Notes: a model not told the origin generated them from the sequence alone. Counted from the first letter of the stretch, positions 1 to 10,905 are shown. The stretch: DNA of 64,000 nucleotides from Petrolisthes cinctipes (GCA_033782935.1 JAWQEG010000414.1:439001-503000), one strand, 5' to 3'. Translations and numbers: made by a program.

Positions 1-1
1 C

Positions 2-1434
2 GTAAATTCTGGAGATGACCCCTTTGCAGCATTTAAAACTTGTGGTACCATTGCTCTAACTAGTGACTCCCCTAAAGTACCAATTAAGATCCTCAGAGAT
101 ACAAGTGCTTCTCAAAGTTTGATGGTCCGAAAATGCTTGCCAGATGTAAAAGGGAATGTCACTGGTGATAAGGTTTTACTACGGCCACTCTCCTCTGTCC
201 TATATACAGTTGAACTGGCTAAGGTACATCTTGAGAGTGACTTGGTAGTGGGAGATGTGAAGGTGGGATTGGTTGATACCTTACCATTAAGTGATGTAAA
301 CTTTATTCTAGGTAATGACTTAGCAGGTGGATTAGTGGTACCCAATGTCTTGGTCCGAAGCACTCCAATGAACATCTCTCCGACTACTGCCCTCGACAAG
401 GAACAACCTGATTTATTTCCAGTATGTGTGGTAACTCGTTCTCAGGCACGAGCTGAAGACTACTGTGATGAGGCAAGTAATAATTCTCTAGTTGATTTTG
501 GTTCACAATCCCTGTCAAAAGTAATTCTAATCACAGCACAAGCTCAGGATGAGACTCTCAAATTTTGTCGTAGTCAAGCTGTGAATACATTGAAGGACGT
601 TGTGAAAACTCCTGGATTTTATTATGAGGACAGCGTATTTATGTGCCTTTATAGATCACCTCGCTTGTCTTCAGCTGATGTCTGGGCAAATATCACACTG
701 GTAGTTGTTCCTTGCACCTTAAGGCAATCTTTGTTAGAATTAAGTCATGATGGTATAAACGGCCACTTTGGTGTGTATAAAACCTATCATAAGCTTTTAG
801 GTAATTTCTACTGGCCCAACATGAAAAATTATATAAAAATGTTTGTACAGTCTTGTCATATATGTCAAATGGTAGGAAAGGCAAACCATCCCATCCCACC
901 AGTCCCTCTCCAGCCTATACCTGAAACATCTGAACCAATCGAACGTATCATCATATATTGTGTGGGACCCTTACCACGCACCAAGAATGGAAATCAGTAT
1001 ATTCTAACCCTTATGTGTCCCACCACTCGTTACCCTGAGGCTTTCCCTTTGAAGAACATCTGTGCAATGACCATAGTCACCCATCTTAATCATATGTTCA
1101 CTCGGGTTGGCATCCCTAAAGTTATTCAATCGGACAGAGGTTCCAATTTTACTAGTATATTATTCACGGAGGTACTTGACGAACTTGGTATCCAGCAACA
1201 GTTGTCCAGTGCATATCATCCAGAATCCCAAGGTGTATTAGAGCGTTGGCATCAAACAATAAAGACCATGATAATAAAATGTTGTCTCGAACATGAACGA
1301 GATTGGGATGATTCTCTGCAGTACTTGTTGTTTGCTCTTCGAGAAGCTAAACAGGAAAGTTTTGGTTTTTCTCCCTTTCAACTATTGTATGGTCGACAAG
1401 TACGAGGTCCCTTAAGAGTTGTGAAGGACAAATG
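2..1434 (+). pseudogene. Gmr1-like pol: protease remnant and integrase
   Basis: The frame is open from base 2 to the stop at 1432-1434, so the true start lies outside the window. A retropepsin-like site reads DTSA at residues 33-36, where DTGA is usual. The integrase zinc finger follows (H and H near LSHDGINGHF, then CHIC), then the core. In the core the first catalytic aspartate is replaced (IYCVGP where an Asp is expected). The second (QSDRGSNF) and the glutamate (HPESQGVLERW) are present. The stop at 1432 is a nonsense mutation, because homology continues in the same frame up to the MITE insertion at 1513. The enzyme would be inactive. Confidence 0.85.
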
Positions 1435-1514
1435 ATTAAACAAAAATTCCACCACTAGGGAAACTGTCTCAAACTACCTAGCTAACTTACGAGCTGTACT
1501 CTCTGAAATATGTA

Positions 1515-2202
1515 CAGTCGGCAAAAAAAGTTTCGTTACCATCCTTTTAACAGTGTGATGTAATGTTGGTAGGCCTGACTGGTGAGTCACGTGTGGCGCG
1601 AGCATGGAGGTAGTATAGGTGGAGTCGCCATGGCTCACTAATCCAGAGGAGTAAATTGAAGCCACCGAACTGTCATTTTCGGCGCCTTTAATATGGCGGA
1701 CACCAAGATATGTTTCAGTTAAAGTGGACTTCTGACCTGACATACAAAGGTATGCGCCATCTTGAAGGCGCCAGAAATGACAGATTGGTGGCTTCACAAA
1801 TCAGGTCCTACTGGCGCCTCCACCTATACTACCTCCATGGGTGAGAGTGTCATATATACCTCTGTCACCCTCCCGGACCCCTCAGTGTCTATTGGTCAGG
1901 CAAGTAGGAATGACGTACTTTTACCCAGTGTTACTTTTTCTGGGTATTTCAAGGTTATTCTTGTTCTAAAATACTCAAACGTATTTCTTTATGTTTAATG
2001 ATGAATAGTTAAATAGTAATAGTTCTTGAACACTCAAAATTTAATTTAATATCAGTTAAACTTTTGATATAAAAAGAAAGGGAATGCCTTGTGCTAAGTT
2101 GTCATTGCCACGGCCCGCGAGGCACAGCTGCTCAGACGGCGGAGTACCAACCCTGACGCGCTTATCGATGCTAAAATTAACGTAGGGGTGGTAACGAAAC
2201 TT
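1515..2202. mobile_element. MITE family A copy 1, right end truncated, with nested foldback
   Basis: The left end is TA then CAGTCGGCAAAAAAAG. The sequence matches the complete copy at 53506-53960 but carries an extra internal segment near 1600-1850. The right end stops at GTAACGAAACTT, without the last part of the terminal repeat. It interrupts the integrase gene of the gypsy element, whose C-terminal coding resumes at about 2203 in the same frame. Confidence 0.8.
1601..1849. mobile_element. foldback element nested inside MITE A copy 1
   Basis: About 250 bp with long imperfect inverted repeats: CATGGAGGTAGTATAGGTGG near 1603 and its reverse complement near 1825-1842. The inner arms also pair (AAGCCACC near 1660 with GGTGGCTT near 1788, and GGCGCC on both sides). 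This segment is absent from the otherwise similar MITE at 53506-53960, so it is a secondary insertion. Confidence 0.65.
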
Positions 2203-2731
2203 GGAGACAGCTCAGGTAAAGATGAAAAGAAACTTTGATAAAAAATCCAAAGAACGAACTTTTAAAGTAGGTGACAAGGTTCTAGCTTTCATTCCTACCC
2301 AATCAAACCCTTTGTCAGCTAAATTTTCTGGCCCATACAAGGTTGAACGAGTTCTCCAACATAACAACTATGTAATCAACACTCCTGATGGAAGAAAATC
2401 CCAACAATTAATTCATGTAAATCGCCTAAAGAAATATAACGTACGATCTGATGAGGAGCAAAATTCTAATGTCATATTATGCATCAATAGTAATACTCGT
2501 CATGATGGTAATGAAGATCTCATAACAAGTTGGTCATCCCTCAAAAATTTGGAGATAATCTCTAACATTCCTACTCATTTCGACTCACTCAACCTAGAAC
2601 AACAACAAGAACTAAAGTTTTTCTTCACGGAATATTCCAAACTTTTCAAAGACTTCCCCAAGTGGTGTCCCTACATCGACCACGATATTAAGCTCATCCC
2701 TGGTGCTCATCCCATCAGAAAGCCTGCCTAA
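2201..2731 (+). pseudogene. Gmr1-like pol: integrase C-terminus and RT linker
   Basis: The segment begins with the basic helix after the integrase core (KMKRNFDKKSKERTFKVGDK) and a GPYKV stretch of the gypsy integrase C-terminal domain. It runs into the region before the RT (HDIKLIPGAHPIRKPA). It ends at a stop at 2729-2731, after which RT homology continues in the same frame, so the stop is a mutation. The track start at 2201 is artificial, because the first residues come from the end of the MITE. Confidence 0.8.
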
Positions 2732-3944
2732 CGGATTGGTCCCAAGCAAATGGAGCTGATGCGACAGGAAGTGGACTGCCTCCTTCAAAACCACCTGGCC
2801 ATCCCCAGCTGTTCCCCATGGGCATCACCTTCAATCCTGGTACCAATGAAAGGAGGACGTGTAAGATTTTGTACGGACTATAGGCAAGTTAATCTTCTTA
2901 CTGTACCTGATGCTTATCCTCATCTACCCCACGTAGATGATCTGACTGACAACGTGGGACAAGCGAAATACGTATCAAAATTAAACTTGCTATAAGGCTA
3001 TTATCAAGTGCCTCTCACTCCGAATGCCCAACAGATTTCTGCTTTCGTTACTCCTTTTGGGTTATTCGAATATACAGTAATGCCGTTTGGGTTGCGTAAT
3101 GCACCTAGTATCTTCCAACGAATGGTGAACGGGATCATCGGAAACCTCCCTGGTGTTAGTACCTACCTAGACGATATTCTGATAGTGGCAGACGACCTAG
3201 ACCAACATCATGATAGATTATATAGTGTTTTAAAGTCTTTAACTGACTGGGACTTAACAGTTAACTTGATCAAATCAACCTTTTATTCAGCCTCTGTGAC
3301 CTATTTAGGACACAATGTGGGTAATGGAGAAGTTAAACCTAAGGCAGCTAATGTAAAAGCTATCCTATCCTTTCCCATCCCAGCTACTAGGAAAGAAGTT
3401 CAAAGATTCTTAGGTATGGTTGGTTTCTACAGCAGGTTTTGTCCCAACTTTGCTTCCATTTCTACTTCCTGGTAACTGTCTGAGAGCCTTTAATTCCCTT
3501 AGAGACTTTTTAACCCATGAATCTGTATTGAAATCTCCTAATTTCTCCTTGCCCTTCATATTGCATGTGGATGCATGTGTCACTGGAACCGGAGCAGTAC
3601 TGCTGCAACCTCAACCCGATGGAATTCTTCACCCTGTCTGCTACCACTCGTCTCAACTGAAGCCACATCAATGCTCCTATAGTACTGTCGAGAAGGAATT
3701 GTTGGGGATCATCAATGCACTCCAGAAGTTTCAGTGTTACCTGTATGGAGTGGAACCCTTGCTCGTCTACACTGACCACAACCCCTTAATATTCCTCCAT
3801 AGGGTACGACACACCAACCAACGCATTCTACGATGGTCCCTCTTCCTTCAACAATATCCAATCGAAATCCGGCACATCAAGGGTACCGACAACATCCTGG
3901 CTGACACCTTGTCTCGAGTTCGCCCATCTACAACCTCTCCATAA
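2732..3944 (+). pseudogene. Gmr1-like pol: reverse transcriptase and RNase H
   Basis: RT motifs are seen in order: SPWASPSILVPMKGG, FCTDYRQVN, TPFGLFEYTVMPFGLRNAP, YLDDILIVADD, and TYLGHNV followed by a thumb-like KEVQRFLGMVGFYSRF. A gypsy RNase H follows with its acidic residues: HVDAC, STVEKELLG, VYTDHNPL and LADTLSRV. The frame is broken by a stop at 2993-2995 and by a frame change around 3450-3475. The final stop TAA at 3942-3944 is probably the natural end, since the polypurine tract follows 28 bp later. Confidence 0.88.
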
Positions 3945-3972
3945 GTCTTCTACCCAGAAGCCTTATTCTTTT

Positions 3973-4200
3973 GGGGGGGAGGTGTCACGGCCCTGTATAT
4001 ACACTGTGGTCGGTACCACGCCTTGAGGTGGGACCCATCGGAAATACAGCCCTACACCACTGCCCTCTGTTTTACAAGGCCTGACTGAGCGCTGGTTGGC
4101 TGGTTTGGGTAGGAGTCATCATCCCAGGTTGGATGTCAATATATACGGCATTTACACATTAATAAAGAATTGAAAAGGGTTGAAAGACAAACGTCAGTCT
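3973..4200 (+). repeat. polypurine tract and start of 3' LTR
   Basis: The polypurine tract GGGGGGGAGG (3973-3982) is directly followed by TGTCACGGCC at 3983, the usual TG start of an LTR. An AATAAA lies near 4162. The right border (a CA terminus and target duplication) is not identifiable, so the LTR end is approximate. Confidence 0.65.
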
Positions 4201-4974
4201 TATCCTATAAATTTTCAATGAATTTGTTATAGAATCTCTAATGACCATTGGAAAGTTTGCCATATATATATTGAAAAGGTTTCGAACTATATTAAAGTAA
4301 TATTGCACTGTTGGACTGTAATGAATGTTAATCATCCAGAGAAAGGTATTCGTCATAGAAACACATATGCCACTTCACTAACAATAAATTATGACAAATA
4401 CATTTTCTTTACATAATTTTCTTGTATGGCTAAATCTCTGAGACAGTATTCCTGAAAAAAGGAGGAAAACTGATCAGAGAAACATTCACTGCATTGAAAA
4501 ACAATACCAGTGCAATGATCGAGGTAACAAAATACTGATTAGAAAAACTAAGCATGAAGTAGTTCTGCCTGGAAAATTTCAGACCGATCAACTGAAAAGT
4601 AGATTTGGTAAATACCGTCGACTTGCCGGGTGCATTTAAAATATTTCATTAAGGCAGGTTTATGAGTGTGAAATAAAACTGAGGTTCATATATGTTCTTA
4701 GACTGTCTTTCTATAATGATATAAAACTAAAAAACTTAGAGGAAATAATCTGGCAGTTTGTACAAGACCAGGACTAGGCAAATTTAGATTCTTTTGCTAT
4801 TGATATAGACGAAGATGATATAGACAACTGCATGAATCTCCTTCCGGTTATGACATTCCTGCTGGCTGGTTACTGTGTGTATGGGATGGTGATAAGCTGA
4901 AGTGTAATGAATGTAAAGACCTACTTAGTTGTCATGAAGCCTAGGAAAATCTACCTGATATCAATACATATGTA
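4201..4974 (+). other. intergenic, possible transposase remnant at 4780-4970
   Basis: No intact gene is seen. Around 4795-4960 a conceptual + strand translation, with one frame change, gives an acidic run, LAGYCVYG and then KLKCNECKDLL. This resembles the C-terminal AGY...CxxC region of P-element/THAP9-type transposases. The match is short and broken and I treat it as a weak guess. The remainder (4201-4780) shows nothing I recognise. Confidence 0.25.
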
Positions 4975-5476
4975 CAGTCGGCGGCAAAAGTCCTGTCGCC
5001 TCACTTGCTTCACCGAGGCACGCGATATTCATACACTCGAAATTATTAAGTGTAGTAAACGTGTGTATTTCTCTCAGTAGGTTACCATGGGCGCTCACAT
5101 AGTGCTGGTAGAAGTTACCCTCCTTCAGGTGAACAGATAACCTCTTCGAAAGACGAGTAGTGGTCATACCAACGTAAGAATGGCTGCATCCATTCGCTGG
5201 GCATATAATTTGGTAGACCACCCCATGCCTCTTCAAAGGGTCACCGTCAGTCCGAGGAGAGTTTTTCATCAGCAACTGGGACGTCTTCTTGTTCTTGTAA
5301 TAGATGATTAGATCAATCACAGACTCAGGGTTCGTTACTGCAACATGGTTATTAATTATGTTCCGAAGAGCAGCTTCATCTTGTTGATAATTCTTATGCA
5401 TAAAATTTCTGCAAAATAACTTTATTTTCTTTCTACCATCATCAGGTCTGTCCTCCTGGGTGTACCACTGGTCCAT
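4961..5476 (-). pseudogene. Penelope-like GIY-YIG endonuclease domain
   Basis: The 171-residue frame overlaps the RT frame by about 35 bp, and the shared region is read in two frames, which marks a single frameshift. The GIY-YIG core is seen as GVVYQIICPANGCSHSYVGM followed by TTTRLSKRLSVHLKE, with the upstream Lys/Arg-rich linker. The last 25 or so residues (CMNIACLGEASEATGLLPP) are encoded by MITE family B sequence, because the same residues appear when MITE copies at 51040 and 56821 are translated. The natural C-terminus is therefore replaced. Confidence 0.82.
4975..5080. mobile_element. MITE family B, half copy at Penelope 3' end
   Basis: It starts TA then CAGTCGGCGGCAAAAGTCC as in complete copies, and follows them past the centre to about GTGTGTATTTCTC (5080). 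The Penelope sequence then begins. The second arm is missing. Confidence 0.8.
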
Positions 5477-6966
5477 GGTGTCTGGTCAAACGTTGGATAT
5501 CTTTATTAGAGTAGCCATTATCCACCAGCTGTTGGGCCACGAAATCGAGTTCTTGGTGAACAGTATTCCACGTTGAACAGTGCGTAAGGGCCCGTTTGAC
5601 GTATGCAGTCACCACTGTAGACTTAAACCTTGTTGGGCATTCACTATCACCATTCAGACAGAGGCCAATGTTGGTAGGTTTACGGTAGACTGTAGTAGAA
5701 AATCGATCCTGAGTCTGTGTGACCTTCACATCAAGAAAAGGTATTGTGTTCTCACGGGAAAGTTCACAGGTAAACCTGAGAACTGAACATTCTTCAAAGG
5801 TATGTCTGACTGAGTCTAGTAAGACTTGTGTCTCAGCAACCACAAAGGTGTCATCAATATAACGGTGGTAGGCTATAGGGTGTGGAATACGCTGGAACAC
5901 TCTCTGCTCAACAAACCCCATGTATGTGTTGGCAAAGAGGACCCCGAGTGGGGACCCCATGGCAACACCATCAATCTGTTTCCACAGGTTGCCTCGCTGG
6001 TCACGGAATGGGGCCTCCTTGGTACACACCTGGAGAAGTCTATGTAGTGAGTTCTCAGTTATATCCAGCTGTGGGGTGTTCTCACTCCTGTAGATGTGGT
6101 CCAGCAGTAGGTTGATGGTCTCATCCACGGGAACATTAGTGAAGAGACTCTCCACATCCAACGAAGCCACTACACCTGCAGGAGGAGCAGTAGTGATTGA
6201 TTGTAGAAAGTCTGTTGATGATTTCAGGCAGTACTGGTCTGGGACAAAAGGGGTCAGGATACGGTTTAAGGTCTTCGCCAGTTTGTATGTCGGAGTTGGG
6301 CATTGGCTGATAATGGGTCTAAGAGGGTTATCAGGTTTGTGGGTTTTGACATTGCCATAGATATAGCCAGCATCAAAGTCACCACTAATCTTAGGTAGAT
6401 GAGTAGCACCTCTGACAGCATTGATAGTGCTAATAATGGTGTTCACCTCCCTCTTAATGTCTTCTATCGGGTTTCTAGTCACTCGTTGAAATTTCTGGGT
6501 GTCGTGGAGTATATTGTCCAATTTGGTGAGGTATTCTTCTTGGCTGATGAGGACAAAGGCAGCAGTCTTGTCAGCCCTCCGGATGACTATTCCTTCTCTC
6601 TGTCGAAGCTCTCTAGCAGCACGTCTCAGTCTTGGGGTGAGAATGTGGCTACGGTAGTTGCCACGATCCTGCAGGGCCTCAGCGAGCAGAAGGGGTTGTA
6701 GTTCCTCCGTGGTGGTGACAGTTCCCTGGTTATCAAGTAAAAAGATGGAATCAAGTAGTGATTCGATCTCAATCCTCTTATCCATTTCCTTGGGTTTCTC
6801 GACAACATGGCAATTAAGCCCAAGTTGGAGAATCTCATCTTCTTCAGGGGTAGGTTGATAGTCTGTCAGATTGATGTAAGAACAATCTTTCTTCTTTTTG
6901 CTACAAACAGCGCAGAGCTCGCAGTTATCTTCAACAAAACCTGTATTAAAGAGGGTTTCCTTCCCA

Positions 6967-6967
<1 letters not shown>
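5442..6967 (-). pseudogene. Penelope-like reverse transcriptase domain
   Basis: The - strand frame is open from the repeat at about 6967 to 5442. The internal ATG at 6785 is not the true start: upstream codons encode a cysteine cluster (CELCAVC, then KKKKDC) and the sequence NLTDYQPTPEEDEILQLGL, which belongs to the Penelope N-terminal region. RT landmarks are GYIYGNVKTHKP, SLDVESLFTNVPVDE, DGVAMGSPLG and the catalytic HRYIDDTFVV. The stop at 5442 follows a shift near 5455; the endonuclease continues in the next frame. These elements prime reverse transcription at chromosomal ends or nicked target DNA. Confidence 0.88.

Positions 6968-7012
<45 letters not shown>
6968..7012. repeat. (AAT)n microsatellite
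   Basis: About 15 copies of AAT directly abut the 5' side of the Penelope ORF. A shorter (AAT)n lies at 7289-7310. The rest of 7013-7436 shows no gene. Confidence 0.95.
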
Positions 7013-7017
<5 letters not shown>

Positions 7018-7436
7018 TTGTCACATTACTTTTAGTATCAAGTATTTCAACGGGTCAAAATATTATATAACGTTGAATTAAGGTGATAGTAAAGTATTGG
7101 TAATTCTGGATCAACTAATTATTCCTCCAAACTATTCCAAGTAACAACAGACCATCATCATTATTATTGTTTATTTTTGGTGCTGCTGTTTTCTGGCATA
7201 CTACGGAGGAATTCAAGGTGCTACAATGTTACAAAGTATTGTATACTGTACTGTCCCCTTAATGAGCTGCCACTGATTATTTTCACCCTAATAATAATAA
7301 TAATAATAATATCATGTTGGAAGGTTGACCTCTGGAATTCAGTGGCTGGTAATAATAAAAGTTGATAAATTGGTCCAAGTTTAATCGGCTTCCCTGTATT
7401 GCTTTCCACGGCACTCAACTGTAAACACCAGACTAA

Positions 7437-8070
7437 TGTGTGTGTGTATGTGTTCCTAGATGACTGTGTGTGTGTGTGTGTGTTCCTAGATGACTGAGTG
7501 TGTGTGTGTTCCTAGATGACTGTATGTATGTGTATGTTTCTAGATGACTGTATGTATGTGTGTGTTCCTAGATGACTGTATGTATGTGTGTGTTTCTAGA
7601 TGAATGAGAGTGTATGTGTGTGTGTGTTCCTAGATGACTGAGTGTGTGTGTGTGTGTTCCTAGATGACAGTATGTGTGTGTGTTCCTAGATGACTGAGTG
7701 TATGTGTGTGTGTTCCTAGATGACTGAGTGTGTGTGTGTTCCTAGATGACTGAGTGTGTGTGTGTTCCTAGATGACTGAGTGTGTGTGTTCTTAGATGAC
7801 TGAGTGTGTGTGTGTTCCTAGATGACTGAGTGTATGTGTTCCTAGATGACTGAGTGTGTGTGTGTATGTTCCTAGATGACTGAGTGTGTGTGTGTGTGTT
7901 CCTAGATGACTGAGTGTGTGTGTGTGTGTGTGTGTGTTCCTAGATGACTGAGTGTGTGTGTGTGTACGTGTGTGTGTTCCTAGATGACTGAGTGTGTGTG
8001 TGTGTTCCTAGATGACTGAGTGTGTGTGTGTGTGTGTATGTGTATTCCTAGATGACTGAGTGTGTGTATA
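7437..8070. repeat. GT-rich minisatellite
   Basis: About twenty units of TTCCTAGATGACTGAG followed by a variable (GT)n run, with period about 25-40 bp. Variants (TTTCTAGATGA, TGACTGTATG) are clustered in the first third, and the later units are more uniform. Confidence 0.95.
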
Positions 8071-8156
8071 GGTGAGTCAAGGCAATATTGTTCATGTCAC
8101 AGCTTCTACCTCACCTGGTGTTCACTAAGACGTGTGACTGTGTTACAACACCGATG

Positions 8157-8340
8157 TACAGGTACACTCGCGCACCACAATCTCTAGCCCACCTAAGTTT
8201 GGGGCGGCGATATGGTTCGGATCCTTTCTGGACGACAGCCCACTGAAACTATCACATGGTCAGACCCGCACCAACAGAAATGCTTCGAAAAATTGAAAAG
8301 GGGTCTGACTCACTGTGTCATGTTAACCTTATATACAACT
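8157..8340 (+). repeat. left arm of dispersed inverted repeat, with gypsy-like fragment
   Basis: 8160-8250 matches the reverse complement of about 9590-9682 at roughly 85-90 percent by eye (shared TACACTCGCGCACCACA and GGATCCTTTCTGGACGACAG). Beyond it, 8250-8330 translates to WSDPHQQKCFEKLKRGLTH, which resembles the start of a gypsy RNase H domain. It is a degraded retroelement remnant. Confidence 0.5.
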
Positions 8341-9234
8341 CTTTCTGTGGTTATACTATACAATAGTAGTTTGGCTGCAAACATCAATATATTTCTTTAC
8401 TGCATTTTAATTCCTCAAATATTTGCATGAAAGAGGGACACAAAAGAATATACTAATAAGCTTTCAAGAATTACAATTAAAACGAAGCACTTCCATACCA
8501 CCCAGTGAACACACAGGTATTCAGTGTGTGTGTGTGTGTGTGTGTAGCCTACTGTAACATCAAGATTCTTCCTCAGAAATTGTTTCCTTAACGTGATTAA
8601 TCTTATGTATTTTGTATAATTATCTAGAACGATTTTTTTTTTTTTTTTTGAAAGTTCATTTTGATGATAGTGACTCGTCCTGAAGCTCAGTATTTTCCTC
8701 AAACTCATTGTTCATTCTTTCAGTCATTCTGCCGTGTGTGATCTGATTAAAATGGCGTTGCTTTTCAGATGTTATTTATTACTTCACATTAAATACAATC
8801 GACATTGTTGTATAGGCCGAGCGTTTGATAATGAGATAACACCGTATTTGTATGACAATGGCATGCAGTGAAATTTAATTTTTATATCAATATGTAGTAA
8901 TTAGAGTCCCCTATGTATCCATGATTTGGCTGATTAACATTAACAAAAGTAAGGTGAGATTAACATGAAAATGAACATGAAGAATATTGCGTTTGTGACC
9001 CCGAAACACCAGCAGTGTGTCTCCTCTCCTTATGAAAAGATGGAATTATTGTAAGATAATATTGAAAACGTATACAATGTTATTGATAAATGTGTAGGAA
9101 ATTGTTGTTTGTTATAGCTCTATATTGTATATGTTTTAAATTGTGTATATGTTTAAAAATGTTGTGGTGGAACCATCATTATTTTTAGCCACTGTGCTTA
9201 GACGGCCACATAGGTGAACAGATATTGTCTGATG

Positions 9235-9238
<4 letters not shown>
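8341..9238. other. AT-rich intergenic sequence
   Basis: No gene is recognised. It contains a short (GT)n at 8525-8545 and a T-run at 8633-8649. The open frames here are short and unsupported. Confidence 0.6.

Positions 9239-9292
<54 letters not shown>
9239..9292. repeat. (CT)n microsatellite
   Basis: About 27 uninterrupted CT units. An apparent Arg-Glu ORF across it is an artefact. Confidence 0.97.
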
Positions 9293-9295
<3 letters not shown>

Positions 9296-9587
9296 ATATA
9301 GACACACGCTCGCTTGCGCGAATAAACCTCTGAGTTCACTTGCTGATTTGAAGTGTGTTGTTTAGTTAGTGATTTCATGAATCCTCTGGCAATATTCTTT
9401 CGTGTGCTGGTTCATTGTAAATTATAGGGATAGTATATTGCAATAATTATATACATAAATGTCATTCACACAGCCAAAGTATGATTGTGTAGCATTAAAA
9501 AACAATTAATTATACATGTCAAACAGGGAGTCAAGCTTGTATCGGTTCGAAACGTATGTTCGTGCTTGTGTGGCATCTTAATCGTTT

Positions 9588-9690
9588 GAGTGGGCTGTCG
9601 TCCAGAAAGGATCCGAGCCATATCTCCGGCCCAAACTCGGGTGGGCTAGAGACTGTGGTGCGCGAGTGTACATACCCGTATAAAGTTGAG
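9588..9690 (-). repeat. right arm of dispersed inverted repeat
   Basis: Reverse-complement partner of 8160-8250. It continues past the shared part to CATACCCGTATAAAG. The two arms are about 1.3 kb apart and the interval contains no transposase. Confidence 0.6.
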
Positions 9691-9699
9691 GAACATGCT

Positions 9700-10730
9700 A
9701 CCCGGCCTGGCATACAACTACGATCTACTCCGGGAGAATATAAAGCACTTGATATTATAAAATATGGAGGGTTTGTTAACTACATTGTACAAGACAACTC
9801 AATTACCTATTCCTTCACAGAAAAAAAAAATAAAATACAAATTAAAATATGCACCAAAAATTATTCTTGTGCATCCCAGAAATATCACAGAAATTACTCT
9901 CTACACACAAATGCACCTGATTTACATTTCATAACATAGAAAGAAGAAACCTAATTACATATAGAATTTGTGAGAATTCAGATTTATACCCCCTTTATTG
10001 CACTTAGAAAATAAATGCCCATTTTTTTTTTTGACAGAAAGTATTTATTCTGGACGTTTCGGAATAAATACTTTCTGTCTAAAAAAAAAGTGTTTTTTTC
10101 TCAGCATAGAAAAAGAATTGTTCAACTCAGATTTCACTTCCATATGCACACTTGAACGAAATATTTACACAAAGAAAAATATCAAAACATCCAGGAGATA
10201 GTTTGAAAACGCACCCCAAACAAAACTATATAATAATATGCTACTGAATGGGTTAAACATTGGACCAGCACTAAACTATAAAACACCGGCACATGACCAC
10301 ATCGATAATGAATCACTATTGAGGGGTTAACACACTTTTGGTATATTGGAGTGCCTTGATTCCTCCAAAAAAAGCCAAGGAACACGACCAGAAGAACAAA
10401 CACACAGAGCTAAAAACATAGAGCGCTTAACCCTGTGTTATTAGATAGGGGAGGAGTGTCACCACTGGCGAGCGCTCTATTGTATAGATACTTGCCCATT
10501 GAACTCCCGTACGTACTTGTATAGTATGTTTCTTTCCACAGTTATTGACATTTCCCTGATTTGTAAAGCATTGTATCTTGTTATTTAATTATGCAGGTTT
10601 TGTTAAATAAATTAACAAGGCTCAGATAATGTCCATACGGAAAATTATGCAAAGAAATTAAACTTAAACTGGTTTATTAAACAAGACAAATATATATAAC
10701 TGTAATCTGTCTCCTTCTCCCTCCACTTAC
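9700..10730. other. intergenic sequence with strong hairpin at 10033-10079
   Basis: No gene. A perfect 18-bp stem (GACAGAAAGTATTTATTC at 10033-10050, complement at 10062-10079) with an 11-nt loop is flanked by a T-run (10022-10032) and an A-run (10081-10089). The flanking runs extend the pairing to about 28 bp. Confidence 0.7.
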
Positions 10731-10905
10731 CTTACATACATACATACATATTACTCTAGTGTGACATACATACATACATATTATTCTAGTGTGACATATA
10801 CATGCATACATATTACTCTAGTATGACATACATACATACACACATTCTAGTGTGACATGCATATATACACACATATTACTCTAGTGTGACATACATACAT
10901 TCATA
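10731..10905. repeat. CATA-rich minisatellite
   Basis: About five units of roughly 33 bp, each (CATA)n followed by TTACTCTAGTGTGA. The rest of 10906-11575 shows no gene apart from AT-rich sequence and a G-run near 11256. Confidence 0.9.

Larger units (their letters stand above)
1..4200 (+). mobile_element. Gmr1-like Ty3/gypsy LTR retrotransposon, 5'-truncated by window
   Basis: A single decayed element reads in order aspartic protease, integrase zinc finger and core, integrase C-terminus, reverse transcriptase, RNase H, polypurine tract and the start of a 3' LTR. The RT and RNase H are of gypsy type (YLDD box), but the integrase lies upstream of the RT. That order is known from Gmr1-like gypsy elements and is otherwise typical of copia. 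Breaks are in-frame stops near 1432, 2729 and 2993, a frame change near 3450-3475, and a nested DNA element at 1515-2202. The gag and 5' LTR would lie left of the window. The element is inactive. Confidence 0.85.
4961..6967 (-). mobile_element. Penelope-like retroelement (RT plus GIY-YIG)
   Basis: On the - strand a reverse transcriptase is followed by a GIY-YIG endonuclease, the defining arrangement of endonuclease-bearing Penelope-like elements. The 5' end is lost in the trinucleotide repeat at 6968. The 3' end runs into half of a MITE (4975-5080). One frameshift separates the two domains, so this copy is inactive. No terminal pseudo-LTR repeats are visible. Confidence 0.88.

Noticed and set aside
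5580..6858. + strand ORFs over the Penelope element
   Set aside because: Antisense shadows of the RT frame.
7437..8070. CRISPR-like array
   Set aside because: Units are contiguous with variable GT runs, no unique spacers, and the genome is eukaryotic; it is a minisatellite.
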